64,000 bases of DNA, taken from assembly GCA_001636495.1 (NCBI GenBank), contig KV440964.1:3922666-3986665 (forward strand), given 5' to 3'. Source of the DNA: Sutcliffiella horikoshii. GTDB lineage: Bacteria > Bacillota > Bacilli > Bacillales > Bacillaceae_I. The notes beneath the pieces were generated by a model. That model was not told where the DNA came from. It saw only the letters and a list, made by a program, of their open reading frames with translations, and made no database searches. Below, piece by piece: positions 51,506 to 59,213 of the stretch (positions are counted from its first letter, which is position 1; every line of letters starts with the position of its first letter). The translations under genes were made by a program, and so were the position numbers.

Positions 51506-53047
51506 TCAGTTAAACACTCTATCCTTAAACTGCGCAAGCTTCTCTAAAGAAGACTTCTCCACATCCGCATGCAAGCTGTTGCCATGGGAATCCATTGTTA
51601 CAACAGCAGTGAAACCTTCCACATTCAAGTGCCACATCGCTTCTGGAATACCGAATTGCATCAGATCTACACCGTCGACACCCTTGATACAGTCTGCATA
51701 ATATTGTGCAGCTCCGCCAATTGCATTTAAGTAAACGCCACCGTGCTCTTCTAATGCCATTAGCGTTTTCGCACCCATTCCGCCTTTACCCATGACCGCG
51801 CGGATACCGAAGCGCTTCATGATATCTCCTTGGTAAGGCTCCTCCCGGATACTTGTCGTAGGACCAGCTGCTTTTACATGCCAGTTTCCTTCTTCATCTT
51901 TCAGCATAACGGGTCCACAGTGATAAATGATTTGACCATCTAAATCAACTGGGGCATCATTGTCGCTCAAGTGCTTGTGGATAGCATCACGGCCTGTGTA
52001 CATTCTGCCATTGATGCGCACCACGTCGCCTACTTTCAATGAACGGATTTTTTCTTCCGTAATAGGTGCTTCCAAAACGATTTCATTCGCTTCAGAAGTT
52101 GCAGCTACTTCCTGCTGCTCAGCCAATTCCTTAGAGAAATCGATCATTTCGCCTTCTTGATACAGCCATTCGTTAATCTCACCGGTTTCCGGACTGATTT
52201 TCACTCCGAGACGGCGATATGCCCAACAGTTGTAGGCAACTGAAACGAAGAAGCTCGCTGGAATACGGTGCGCAACTCCGACCTTACAGCCAAGCAAAGT
52301 CGTTTCGCCGCCAAACCCCATCGTTCCAATACCAAGTTTATTTGCGTTTTCCATCACATACTCTTCCAGCTCTTTCAATTCCGGAACCGTATTTTCGTCA
52401 TCAAGGCTGCGGAATAGTTGTTCTTTTGCAAGCTCATAACCGGACGTACGGTCGCCACCGATTCCAACCCCGATGACACCCGCGCTACAGCCCTGGCCTT
52501 GTGCCTGGTATACAGAATGCATGACACATTTGCGGATACCATCCAAGTCACGACCCGCACGTCCAAGTCCTTCAAGCTCACACGGCAAGCTATACTGGAT
52601 ATTCTTGTTCTCACAGCCACCACCTTTTAGGATTAGGCGTGCGTCGATATAATCTTTTTCCCACTGTTCAAACTTGATGACAGGAACGCCATCCCCAAGG
52701 TTGTCCCCACTGTTGTCACCAGTCAGGGAGTCAACAGAATTCGGGCGAAGCTTGCCGTCCTTTGTTGCCTGGACAATTGCTTCTTTAATTACCTTTTTAA
52801 TTTCGAGCTGGTTCACACCAACCGGCGTTTTTATTTTAAAAGTAGGCAGACCTGTGTCCTGGCAAATCGGTGACACCTTCTCATCTGCCATTGAAATATT
52901 ATTTGTAATGGTCGCAAGTGACATCGCTGCACGAGTTCCAGCACTTTCGCTAAGTTTTGCTTTCGCTATCGCACGGCGCACGTCTTTAGGCAGTTTTGTA
53001 GAGGTTTCCACAATCAGATCATACATGCTCTCATATAATTTATTCAT
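51506..53047 (-). CDS. Fumarate hydratase class I (iron-sulfur)
   Basis: A 513-residue oxygen-sensitive fumarase with both class I domains fused. The alpha-like domain (about 1-290) has ICQDTGLPTF, KGGGCENKN and GCSAGVIGVGIGGDR with the three cysteines that hold the 4Fe-4S cluster. The beta-like C-terminal domain (about 330-510) has NGRMYTGRDAIHKHL and GKGGMGAKTLMALEEHGGVYL. It interconverts fumarate and malate in the TCA cycle. AGGAGAGGG lies upstream of the ATG. Tartrate dehydratase is a possible alternative. Confidence 0.93.
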   Translation of the reverse strand: MNKLYESMYDLIVETSTKLPKDVRRAIAKAKLSESAGTRAAMSLATITNNISMADEKVSPICQDTGLPTFKIKTPVGVNQLEIKKVIKEAIVQATKDGKLRPNSVDSLTGDNSGDNLGDGVPVIKFEQWEKDYIDARLILKGGGCENKNIQYSLPCELEGLGRAGRDLDGIRKCVMHSVYQAQGQGCSAGVIGVGIGGDRTSGYELAKEQLFRSLDDENTVPELKELEEYVMENANKLGIGTMGFGGETTLLGCKVGVAHRIPASFFVSVAYNCWAYRRLGVKISPETGEINEWLYQEGEMIDFSKELAEQQEVAATSEANEIVLEAPITEEKIRSLKVGDVVRINGRMYTGRDAIHKHLSDNDAPVDLDGQIIYHCGPVMLKDEEGNWHVKAAGPTTSIREEPYQGDIMKRFGIRAVMGKGGMGAKTLMALEEHGGVYLNAIGGAAQYYADCIKGVDGVDLMQFGIPEAMWHLNVEGFTAVVTMDSHGNSLHADVEKSSLEKLAQFKDRVFN

Positions 53048-53238
53048 CTTTAAATCCCTCTCCTATCCCCTGTTGAAAAGTTATCTACGTTTCTTTTATA
53101 CATCCCTCATTATACTTGTTCTAATTAGAAGGTTAAAGGAATTTGTAACCGATTCCATCAAAAGCCTAATACACACGTCCTATGATTGGGTTTTTGTGGT
53201 AAAGTGGGAAATAAATTAGGTAGATGGGAGAAACAAAC

Positions 53239-54144
53239 ATGACACAGATAAAACTTTTACCGGCAAGTATTGGAGATGCGGAGCAATTGACAGCCATTAT
53301 GAAAAGAACATTTGATGAGGAAGCGTGCAGGTGGCTTGGTGGGCAAGAGTCGCATATAGTTGACTACAACATCCAACCCCCTGGCTATGATTCAGTTCAG
53401 ACTACGCGATATATGATAGAAGAACTTACTTATTTTAAAATAATGATGGGAGAAAAACTGGTTGGCGGGATTATTTTGACGCTGACGGGGAGCCGTTTCG
53501 GCAGGATTGATCGTATTTTTATTGACCCTGCTCTTCAAGGTCAAGGCATCGGTTCTGAAGTGATTCGGTTAGTGGAAAAAGCCCTTCCAAGTGTGTCGAC
53601 TTGGGACTTGGAAACCTCTCCAAGACAAAAGGGCAACCTTCATTTCTATGAAAAGATGGGGTATGAACGAACATTTGAAACGGAAGATGAAGTGTGTTTT
53701 ATCAAGCGAATTGATACCGGGTTGGCTGTCGCTGCGGAGAATGAATTTGAATCCTGCAATTTGGAGAGCGCGACCTTTTATGAGTCGAATTTAGCTAACA
53801 GTGCTTTCAGCAATAGCACTTTAGTCGGCGCTCATTTCAGCAATATTAATTTAAGTGGATCTAAGTTTCAAAACATTAACTTTCGGGATACATTGATTGC
53901 TGACTTGATTCTTTCGGGGAGTAGGGTCAAGCATGTGGAGATGAGTGGTGTGGTGTTTAGCGATACGACCATTGAAGGTGCACCTGTAAGCTTTGAGCGC
54001 TGTGAATTGATGGGGACTAGATTTAATGATTGCCGGATGGGTGATGTAGAGATCAATGCTTGCGACATTTCCGGGATGAAGATTGATGGGGTGTCGGTGG
54101 AGGAAATGTTAGAGGTTTATAGGAAGGTCATACAGAAGGGGTGA
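53239..54144 (+). CDS. GNAT acetyltransferase fused to pentapeptide-like repeats
   Basis: A 301-residue two-part protein. The GNAT domain covers about 1-155, with the acetyl-CoA loop RIFIDPALQGQGIGSEVI and the closing HFYEKMGYERTFE. From about 165 to 285 there is a run of pentapeptide-like A(D/N)LXX repeats (NLESATFYESNLANSAFSNS and later SGSKFQNINFRDT), which should form a right-handed beta-helix. The ATG at 53239 has GGGAG 8 nt upstream; an ATG at 53224 lacks a site. Function unknown; the beta-helix may bind a partner or a nucleic acid-like surface. Confidence 0.85.
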   Translation: MTQIKLLPASIGDAEQLTAIMKRTFDEEACRWLGGQESHIVDYNIQPPGYDSVQTTRYMIEELTYFKIMMGEKLVGGIILTLTGSRFGRIDRIFIDPALQGQGIGSEVIRLVEKALPSVSTWDLETSPRQKGNLHFYEKMGYERTFETEDEVCFIKRIDTGLAVAAENEFESCNLESATFYESNLANSAFSNSTLVGAHFSNINLSGSKFQNINFRDTLIADLILSGSRVKHVEMSGVVFSDTTIEGAPVSFERCELMGTRFNDCRMGDVEINACDISGMKIDGVSVEEMLEVYRKVIQKG

Positions 54145-54180
54145 TTGGCCATTTCGCATGCAGAGGTGAATGGCCTTTCT

Positions 54181-54329
54181 ATGAAGACCTCTGCACATGC
54201 CTTTTCACCTTAAAGAGGTCTTCATAACCTCTATGAAGACCTCTCCTCATGCTTTTTCACCTTTAAGAGGCCCTCATAAACACTATGAAGACCTCTACTA
54301 CAGCTTTTTCACTTTAAAGAGGTCTTCAT
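54181..54329. repeat. Tandem 52-bp hairpin array, 3 copies (family A)
   Basis: 45-bp units at 54181-54225, 54233-54277 and 54285-54329, again exactly 52 bp apart with 7-bp spacers. Arms ATGAAGACCTC/GAGGTCTTCAT are perfect in copies 1 and 3; copy 2 has substitutions in the right arm. The centres share TTTTCACYTT. Same family as 23373-23572. It lies between convergent genes and may act as terminator. Confidence 0.85.
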
Positions 54330-54362
54330 CTCTTATCAAGGATGAGCCCCACTCTATCCCTT

Positions 54363-54545
54363 TTACCAGTCCTTCTTAAACTGATTATACTTCCCTTCCA
54401 AATCGTCCAGCATCTGGATCAGGCGGTCAATGTCCTCTACATCCGTTGATTCTGGATCTAATGAATCCACGACCTCTAAAAACATATTCAATCTATTTTT
54501 CAAGTAATCCACTTGGGAATCTTTGTTTTCTGTTGCTTTACCCAT
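54363..54545 (-). CDS. SE1561 family protein
   Basis: A 60-residue cytosolic protein. The core YLKNRLNMFLEVVDSLDPES and DVEDIDRLIQMLDDLEGKY match what I recall of the SE1561 family, small conserved proteins of Staphylococcaceae and Bacillaceae. AGGTGCG precedes the ATG. Function unknown. Confidence 0.85.
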   Translation of the reverse strand: MGKATENKDSQVDYLKNRLNMFLEVVDSLDPESTDVEDIDRLIQMLDDLEGKYNQFKKDW

Positions 54546-54676
54546 TATAATCGCACCTTTCTGTCATTCCTGTAAGTTTGTCTTTATACTACCGCACTGC
54601 GGCACTTCCGGCAACCTTCGTGTGAAAATTCCCGGCCTGCAATCACGCAAATCATGATACAATGAAGGGTAAGGTT

Positions 54677-54877
54677 TTTAATAAAGCACTTTTCTCAAAG
54701 AATGTTGCTATTCACTGGTAAAAAGTCGGCAATTGGACTTTTTACTGATTACATACTCTATAAATCGCAAGTAGTATGCTTTGTAAAACAGAGAAAAGAG
54801 CACGACAGTAAGTAATATATCGGCTAGTTTGAGTATACGAAACAGCAACAAAGTTTACGAAAACAGCCTTTATTAAA
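54677..54877 (+). repeat. MITE-like structured element before yfkAB
   Basis: A 200-bp non-coding segment bounded by TTTAATAAAG (54677-54686) and CTTTATTAAA (54868-54877). Inside are the hairpin GTAAAAAGTC/GACTTTTTAC (54718-54727, 54736-54745), CATACT/AGTATG (54752-54757, 54773-54778) and CTTTTCTC/GAGAAAAG (54689-54696, 54791-54798). The right end overlaps the yfkAB ribosome binding site. It accounts for the 340-bp gap before yfkAB. It could be a dispersed repeat or a regulatory leader RNA. Confidence 0.6.
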
Positions 54878-54887
54878 GGAGTTTACG

Positions 54888-55559
54888 ATGAAGACAACTA
54901 TACTACCACCAATTACCCCTTCCTATGATCCGTGGGAAGCTTATTTAGATGTGAAAGAATATGGCCAGATGGAGCTCACCAACGTCGAATTCACGACGAC
55001 GACGCTTTGCAATATGCGTTGTGAACACTGCGCCGTGGGATACACGTTACAACCAAAGGACCCACAGGCTTTGCCAATTGAACTGTTAATCCAACGTCTG
55101 GAAGAGATTCCGCGCCTTCGCTCCATCAGCATTACTGGCGGAGAGCCGATGATGAGCATGAAGTCAGTGAACGAATACGTTGTGCCACTGTTAAAATATG
55201 CGCATGAACGGGGTGTGCGAACGCAGATCAATTCGAACTTAACCTTAGATTTAGCCAGATATGAGAAAATCATTCCTTACTTGGATGTGCTACATATTTC
55301 TCATAACTGGGGGACGATGGATGACTTTGTCGAGGGCGGATTTGCGATGATGGACCGCAAGCCTACGTATGAGCAGCGGGCGAAGTACTTTGAACGTATG
55401 ATTGAAAATTCGAAGGCACTTACAGCAGCAGGCGTTATTGTGTCAGCGGAAACGATGCTGAACAAGCGTACCCTTCCTCATATCGAGCATATCCATAAAC
55501 AGATCGTCGAGGAGATGAACTGCCAAAGGCATGAGGTGCACCCTATGTATACTATGTAA
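54888..55559 (+). pseudogene. yfkAB: yfkAB radical SAM gene, 3'-truncated
   Basis: A 223-residue N-terminal part of the radical SAM/CxCxxxxC protein YfkAB (about 370 residues in B. subtilis). The start IEELTNVEF-like MELTNVEFTTTTLCNMRCEH carries the CxxxCxxC iron-sulfur motif, followed by SISITGGEPMM and the SAM-binding strands. Homology ends after HEVHPMYTM with TAATAA, and the sequence composition then changes to the accessory element. The C-terminal CxCxxxxC part is missing from the window. AAAGGAG lies 8 nt upstream of the ATG. Probably an integration site. Confidence 0.85.
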
Positions 55560-55619
55560 TAAATCACTTGTCAAACAATTATAAGAAAAAAAGAAGACGC
55601 TACCCTCATAGACGCAAGT

Positions 55620-55772
55620 CTATAAAGATAACGTTTTTTTTATTAACTTCTCCGTATTAAGTTTTCCTTTTATTACTACCACTACTCCATTACTATTTAC
55701 CCTTATGTTATCTACTTTCGGTTGCGGTCTGTTTAGTAGCTCCGCTATCTTGGATACTGTTTTATTTTCCAT
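55620..55772 (-). CDS. 50-residue element-encoded small protein
   Basis: ATG at 55772, TAG at 55622-55620. The peptide contains VSKIAELLNRPQPKVDNIRV, then a Val-rich strand VVVVIKGKL and a basic C-terminus. GGGG lies about 8 nt upstream, and the leader motif shared with two other genes of the element is 22 nt upstream. The helix-turn-helix-like N-terminus could bind DNA; not recognised otherwise. Confidence 0.5.
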   Translation of the reverse strand: MENKTVSKIAELLNRPQPKVDNIRVNSNGVVVVIKGKLNTEKLIKKTLSL

Positions 55773-55794
55773 ATATACGCCCCCGTAAATTCAT

Positions 55795-55812
55795 TTACAG
55801 TGACATAGGCGC
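55795..55812 (-). promoter_or_regulatory. Shared leader motif, copy 1
   Basis: TTACAGTGACATAGGCGC on the plus strand (coding strand GCGCCTATGTCACTGTAA), 22 nt upstream of the 50-residue gene. Just downstream of it the coding strand has GTAAAT-GA-ATTTAC. Confidence 0.5.
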
Positions 55813-55974
55813 AGCTATCTTAATTAGTTGGCGTACTCTTCGAAAAAACACGCATATATGGTACGTTTTTGACTCTAGCAGCCATTTTAATGTGTTCTTT
55901 AACGTGGCTAATACAGTGATAACCCCCGCTCTAGATACGTTCTAAAAACGGCTAGTATCTCAATTTTCGTACCT

Positions 55975-56169
55975 TTATCTGAACAATCTACTCACTGCTC
56001 TTTTCTTCGCTTTCGGTACTCGGTACTGCAAGGCGCAGACTCGCCCCTCTTTTTGGTATGTAGCCATAATTTCAAAAGTCGGGTAACTGCGTTTTACTTT
56101 CCGCATTATGTTCTTGTCTTCCGTGTATGCCGCTAGGTACTCCTTATCTACTTTCCAGACATCGTTCAT
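55975..56169 (-). CDS. Small basic element-encoded protein
   Basis: A 64-residue protein with Lys/Arg-rich C-terminus (YRVPKAKKRAVSRLFR). The ATG at 56169 has AAAGGAGGAG about 8 nt upstream. No known domain. It follows the 65-residue gene on the same strand after a terminator, and a copy of the shared leader motif lies immediately upstream of its ribosome binding site. Confidence 0.6.
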   Translation of the reverse strand: MNDVWKVDKEYLAAYTEDKNIMRKVKRSYPTFEIMATYQKEGRVCALQYRVPKAKKRAVSRLFR

Positions 56170-56182
56170 ATTCTCTCCTCCT

Positions 56183-56205
56183 TTACGTGACATAGATATA
56201 GGCGC
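56183..56205 (-). promoter_or_regulatory. Shared leader motif, copy 2
   Basis: TTACGTGACATAGATATAGGCGC (plus strand), the same motif with a 5-bp length change in the middle, ending next to the ribosome binding site of the 64-residue gene. Confidence 0.45.
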
Positions 56206-56224
56206 TGCTTATTATCCTTATTGG

Positions 56225-56260
56225 CATAAAAAAAACACAGGCATAAACGTTTGCCTGTGT
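56225..56260 (-). terminator. Terminator after the 65-residue gene
   Basis: ACACAGGCA (56235-56243) pairs perfectly with TGCCTGTGT (56252-56260), with eight T residues on the minus strand. Confidence 0.85.
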
Positions 56261-56267
56261 CCGTGTT

Positions 56268-56465
56268 CTAATATACTTCTATTGTTCTATCGTTAAATAC
56301 GAAAACTAAAATCGTTCCTTCTAATTCTTCCGTTAAAGAAAGTACTAGATCATAAAGTGATGGTTCATAGTCTAACAACTCTAAATGCTCACCCTCGATT
56401 CTTTCCCTGTATAACTCTAATTGTTGTGTTTTAAAATCATCGTAAACATAATATGTCTGTCTCAT
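56268..56465 (-). CDS. Small acidic element-encoded protein
   Basis: A 65-residue acidic protein (RQTYYVYDDFKTQQLELYRE; ends FVFNDRTIEVY). AGGGGGAAC lies upstream of the ATG. The leader motif lies 27 nt upstream and a terminator follows, so it is a single-gene unit. Not recognised; anti-restriction or regulatory roles would be guesses. Confidence 0.6.
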   Translation of the reverse strand: MRQTYYVYDDFKTQQLELYRERIEGEHLELLDYEPSLYDLVLSLTEELEGTILVFVFNDRTIEVY

Positions 56466-56492
56466 ATCAGTTCCCCCTATATATTTTTTGCC

Positions 56493-56510
56493 TTACGATA
56501 ACATAGGCGC
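56493..56510 (-). promoter_or_regulatory. Shared leader motif, copy 3
   Basis: TTACGATAACATAGGCGC (plus strand), 15 of 18 identical to copy 1, 27 nt upstream of the 65-residue gene. Confidence 0.5.
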
Positions 56511-56641
56511 ATTATATTGTTTTTTTGGGTAGATATAATATAAAAAAATATAAATTTATTTTCCTATTTAATTCTTTAGTCTAATATTCAAAAAAAACAA
56601 ACGCAGCAGCCTCCAATCGTAACCCCTGCGCCTTGTCTGAT

Positions 56642-57394
56642 TTAAAATGCTTTATTCTTCACGCTTTTAATTAATTCGCCTTTAACACTCATATACACGC
56701 TAGGCTTATTTGCGTAGTTGCCTAAGTCCTTGCTAATTTCACCAAGAGCGCTAACTAAGATAGGAGAAACGAGGTCAAAACGTAACATTCTATTCGTCTC
56801 TTCCACTACTCTTTTCGCCTCTGCTGCGTGTTCTGACTGTGCTTTACTCATTAACTCGTTATACAAACCGTTAAGCTGCTTCTTTACTTGAAGTCGCTCT
56901 TCGTTCGTTGCATTGGCTAGTATCTCCTTAGAAAGAGCTAGTACGTTATCCGCTGCCTGTTTTGCAAGCGCTCTGTTGTTAACGTCTGAAAGCTTTTGTA
57001 ATGCGTCTACTGCGGTCTTAGACGTTAGCGCAAACTGGACATTAGCCTTCACTTCCTGCAAGTTATAGTCGAAGAATTGTTGCGTAAATTCGTCTACTTT
57101 AGGAAGCGGCTTGGATAGTTCTCTCTTGGCGGAATTACCTGCTGAAACTACTGCCTGTTTGTACGTTCTATCCATGTCGTATAATGCCTGCATTGTCTCT
57201 ACTTCTGTCTTGTCTCGCAACCTAGAGAACTTGTGACGCTTTCCTTCTTCACTTAACATACTATTGCCATGTATTGCGGCTCTTTCTTTTTGGTACTTTT
57301 CGATATGAAATTCTCGCATAATAGTAAGAACACTTTCGCGAATGTCGTATGCCTTCTTTAAGTCGTTTCTAATACTTTCGATATTGCTATTCAT
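56642..57394 (-). CDS. Helical element-encoded protein
   Basis: A 250-residue, almost wholly alpha-helical charged protein without cysteine and without membrane segments. Long amphipathic stretches (LRDKTEVETMQALYDMDRTY; ALAKQAADNVLALSKEILAN) suggest a coiled or bundle structure, as in phage structural/scaffold-like proteins, but no family was recognised. GAGGAGGAAC lies upstream of the ATG. It starts 16 nt after the stop of the XRE gene and is likely co-transcribed with it. Confidence 0.6.
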   Translation of the reverse strand: MNSNIESIRNDLKKAYDIRESVLTIMREFHIEKYQKERAAIHGNSMLSEEGKRHKFSRLRDKTEVETMQALYDMDRTYKQAVVSAGNSAKRELSKPLPKVDEFTQQFFDYNLQEVKANVQFALTSKTAVDALQKLSDVNNRALAKQAADNVLALSKEILANATNEERLQVKKQLNGLYNELMSKAQSEHAAEAKRVVEETNRMLRFDLVSPILVSALGEISKDLGNYANKPSVYMSVKGELIKSVKNKAF

Positions 57395-57410
57395 TATAGT
57401 TCCTCCTCTG

Positions 57411-57644
57411 TTATAGTAAGCCTGCTGCTTCGTAGTCTGCTAATTTCTTGTATAGCTCGTCCAGTTTCCTGCTATCTAGCGAGTATGCTTCTAATATTCT
57501 AATTGTTGCTTCCTTACTGATAGGTGCGCCGTGCTCATATTTTTTGATTGTGTCTTCTGCGTAACCTGTTAATGCAGCGGTGTGCTTTTGCTTGTGGTTG
57601 TGTGTGTATCGGATTAATTTAAGTAGCCTTGGTGTGATTCGCAT
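57411..57644 (-). CDS. XRE/Cro-like HTH regulator
   Basis: A 77-residue protein, essentially one helix-turn-helix domain: LLKLIRYTHNHKQKHTAALT, then YAEDTIKKYEHGAPISKEAT. It is the size of a phage or plasmid copy-control repressor. GGAGAGGG precedes the ATG. It lies after the rep-like gene and its terminator and just before the 250-residue gene. It probably controls genes of the element. Confidence 0.8.
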   Translation of the reverse strand: MRITPRLLKLIRYTHNHKQKHTAALTGYAEDTIKKYEHGAPISKEATIRILEAYSLDSRKLDELYKKLADYEAAGLL

Positions 57645-57689
57645 GTATAACCCTCTCCTTTCCGTGTGTTTTCGGGTATGACTCTTTTA

Positions 57690-57724
57690 AATAAAAAAGC
57701 CGCCCGTTCGCTTTAGCGGTGGGA
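57690..57724 (-). terminator. Terminator after the rep-like gene
   Basis: GCCGCCCGTTCGCT pairs imperfectly with AGCGGTGGGACGAC, followed on the minus strand by TTTTTTATTT. It sits between the rep-like gene and the XRE gene. Confidence 0.75.
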
Positions 57725-57838
57725 CGACTTCTCTTTTAGCGGAAACAATAGCACTGCTCCAGGGAACATCTACTTCCTTTACTTATAGGTACGGATAGCA
57801 GGGGATTACTTGTATAGTTAAGTTAGTGTTTTTCCGTT

Positions 57839-58672
57839 TTAGCTCTGCGCTATTCTAAAAAGCTTTGCAACTAACGATACTACTACATCTTCATCGTTGC
57901 CCCTGTCGCATATATAAGGGTGTAATATTATCGTGTTACCTCTAACGCCTGTGCTGAATGTAGCCGCTGCGCCTTTCTTTCTAAGACCCGAAAGTATCGT
58001 ACTAATATACGGCACTTCTACCCCTAGTAGTTCCGCTAGGTCTTCCTGTCGGATCGACTGTAGTTTTGTTTCGTCTTGTTCTCTAGGATTGTACGCTAAT
58101 ACTAGAAAGTTGTGGCTTACGTATGCCGTCGCTTTTAATATAAAGCCTGCCTCGCTATCTGTTAGCTTGTCTAACATTTCTTTCGCCTGTGTTCGATATA
58201 CCTTAGTAAACGGCTCGCTCTTCTTATTGCTGCCCATCGATACTACGTCTTCACTAATAAAGTATAGTCTTTCTTCTTTGCGCACTACACCTAGATTAAT
58301 TAGGCGCTTTAAAGCGGTATCTATTCCGCTCTTACTCGATCTTCCAATAATGCGGCCTATTTCGGCTTTCTTTAGTGGTCTTTTGTCGCTACCTGTTACT
58401 AGCATGTTGCCGAAGCCTAGACGTAAATTAAGTGAGAGCTTTAGTAGCAGCCCTGCGTCTACTAGTGAAAGGTCTTTGTTAAGTTCGCCCATACTTGCGT
58501 TATACACCTGTAAAAATTGCCTGTGGTCGCCCCTTTCTTTCGCCCGCTCTCGTTCAAGTTTCTCTTTATATGCGTGGCGCTGTCTTCGCTCACTCTCGTA
58601 TCGTTCTAGTACCTCTCTTTGACTAACTAGTATCTCGCCTGTTTCTTCGTCTACAAACTGCTTTAAGTTCAT
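57839..58672 (-). CDS. Replication initiator-like winged-helix protein
   Basis: A 277-residue protein. It opens with FVDEETGEILVSQREVLERY, like the start of Firmicute RepL-type plasmid initiators, then a charged coil (about 25-60). Two helix-turn-helix-type regions follow: KKAEIGRIIGRSSKSGIDTA (about 105-135) and IRQEDLAELLGVEVPYISTI (about 210-240) with a wing that ends TIILHPYI. AGGGGG lies upstream of the ATG. A leader terminator 28 nt upstream and direct repeats about 165 bp upstream are features of copy-controlled plasmid rep genes. Function is inferred, not proven. Confidence 0.55.
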   Translation of the reverse strand: MNLKQFVDEETGEILVSQREVLERYESERRQRHAYKEKLERERAKERGDHRQFLQVYNASMGELNKDLSLVDAGLLLKLSLNLRLGFGNMLVTGSDKRPLKKAEIGRIIGRSSKSGIDTALKRLINLGVVRKEERLYFISEDVVSMGSNKKSEPFTKVYRTQAKEMLDKLTDSEAGFILKATAYVSHNFLVLAYNPREQDETKLQSIRQEDLAELLGVEVPYISTILSGLRKKGAAATFSTGVRGNTIILHPYICDRGNDEDVVVSLVAKLFRIAQS

Positions 58673-58699
58673 TGTTTAGCCCCCTTCGATTATTGAACG

Positions 58700-58729
58700 C
58701 AAAAAAGCGCCCTCGAATAGATAGGCGCT
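58700..58729 (-). terminator. Leader terminator (attenuator) of the rep-like gene
   Basis: AGCGCC (58706-58711) pairs with GGCGCT (58724-58729); on the minus strand the stem is followed by seven T residues. It lies 28 nt upstream of the rep-like start, so read-through would control expression. Confidence 0.6.
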
Positions 58730-58836
58730 ATCTTGCTTTGCGTTTGGTTTGGTTTGTTTTCTTAAAAATTATTCCTCACTTATTAGTACGCGTAGGAGCT
58801 AGTAGCTTGCGCAACTCCGAGATTGTTTTGTTTACA

Positions 58837-58893
58837 CACTTTAAAAATATCGTACCTTTTCTACGTTTCACTTTAAAAATATCGCACCTTTTC
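58837..58893. repeat. 25-bp direct repeats upstream of the rep-like gene
   Basis: CACTTTAAAAATATCGTACC and its continuation TTTTC at 58837-58861, repeated at 58869-58893 with one difference, 32 bp apart (three helical turns). They lie about 165 bp upstream of the rep-like start. They could be an initiator or repressor binding site. The rest of 58673-59213 holds no gene I can support. Confidence 0.6.
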
Positions 58894-59118
58894 AAATCGC
58901 TTCCATCCCTTGCGGCTGTAAGGTCTAGTGTGTTTTTTGTGGTATATGCTCTCTTATCTCATAGTATCGGTTTCGTAAATATCTACGCAATATATCTAAT
59001 AATAGTGGCGCTTGTACTGTGGGCTACGCCCCTCCTCGCCTCCGGCTCTCAGATTAACTATTGCAAGCTCATTTACTATCCTAAATTTATGCGCATAAGG
59101 ATACTAGAGTAAGTTTGA

Positions 59119-59163
59119 GCGTTAGCGAAAAACATAGGCGACAGCCTATTAACTTCGCTTTTT
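59119..59163 (+). terminator. Plus-strand hairpin with T run in the rep upstream region
   Basis: Inner perfect stem ATAGGC/GCCTAT with a 4-nt loop inside AGCGAA/TTCGCT, then TTTTT. There is no plus-strand gene before it, so it might end an antisense RNA. Speculative. Confidence 0.4.
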
Positions 59164-59169
59164 CGTACA

Positions 59170-59204
59170 TAAAAAAGCCCCTACGCTTAGCGTAAAGGCT
59201 CTTA
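59170..59204 (-). terminator. Terminator after the 105-residue gene
   Basis: AGCCCCTACGC pairs with GCGTAAAGGCT (mismatched centre), with six T on the minus strand, 10 nt past the stop of the gene ending at 59214. Confidence 0.8.
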
Positions 59205-59213
59205 CAATACCAC

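Noticed and set aside
55820-55885. A 21-residue minus-strand ORF between small element genes
   Set aside because: Too short and with no clear ribosome binding site to support.
58672-59112. A 146-codon plus-strand frame opposite the rep leader
   Set aside because: It has no ribosome binding site and crosses the leader terminator and direct repeats; composition looks like antisense of regulatory DNA.
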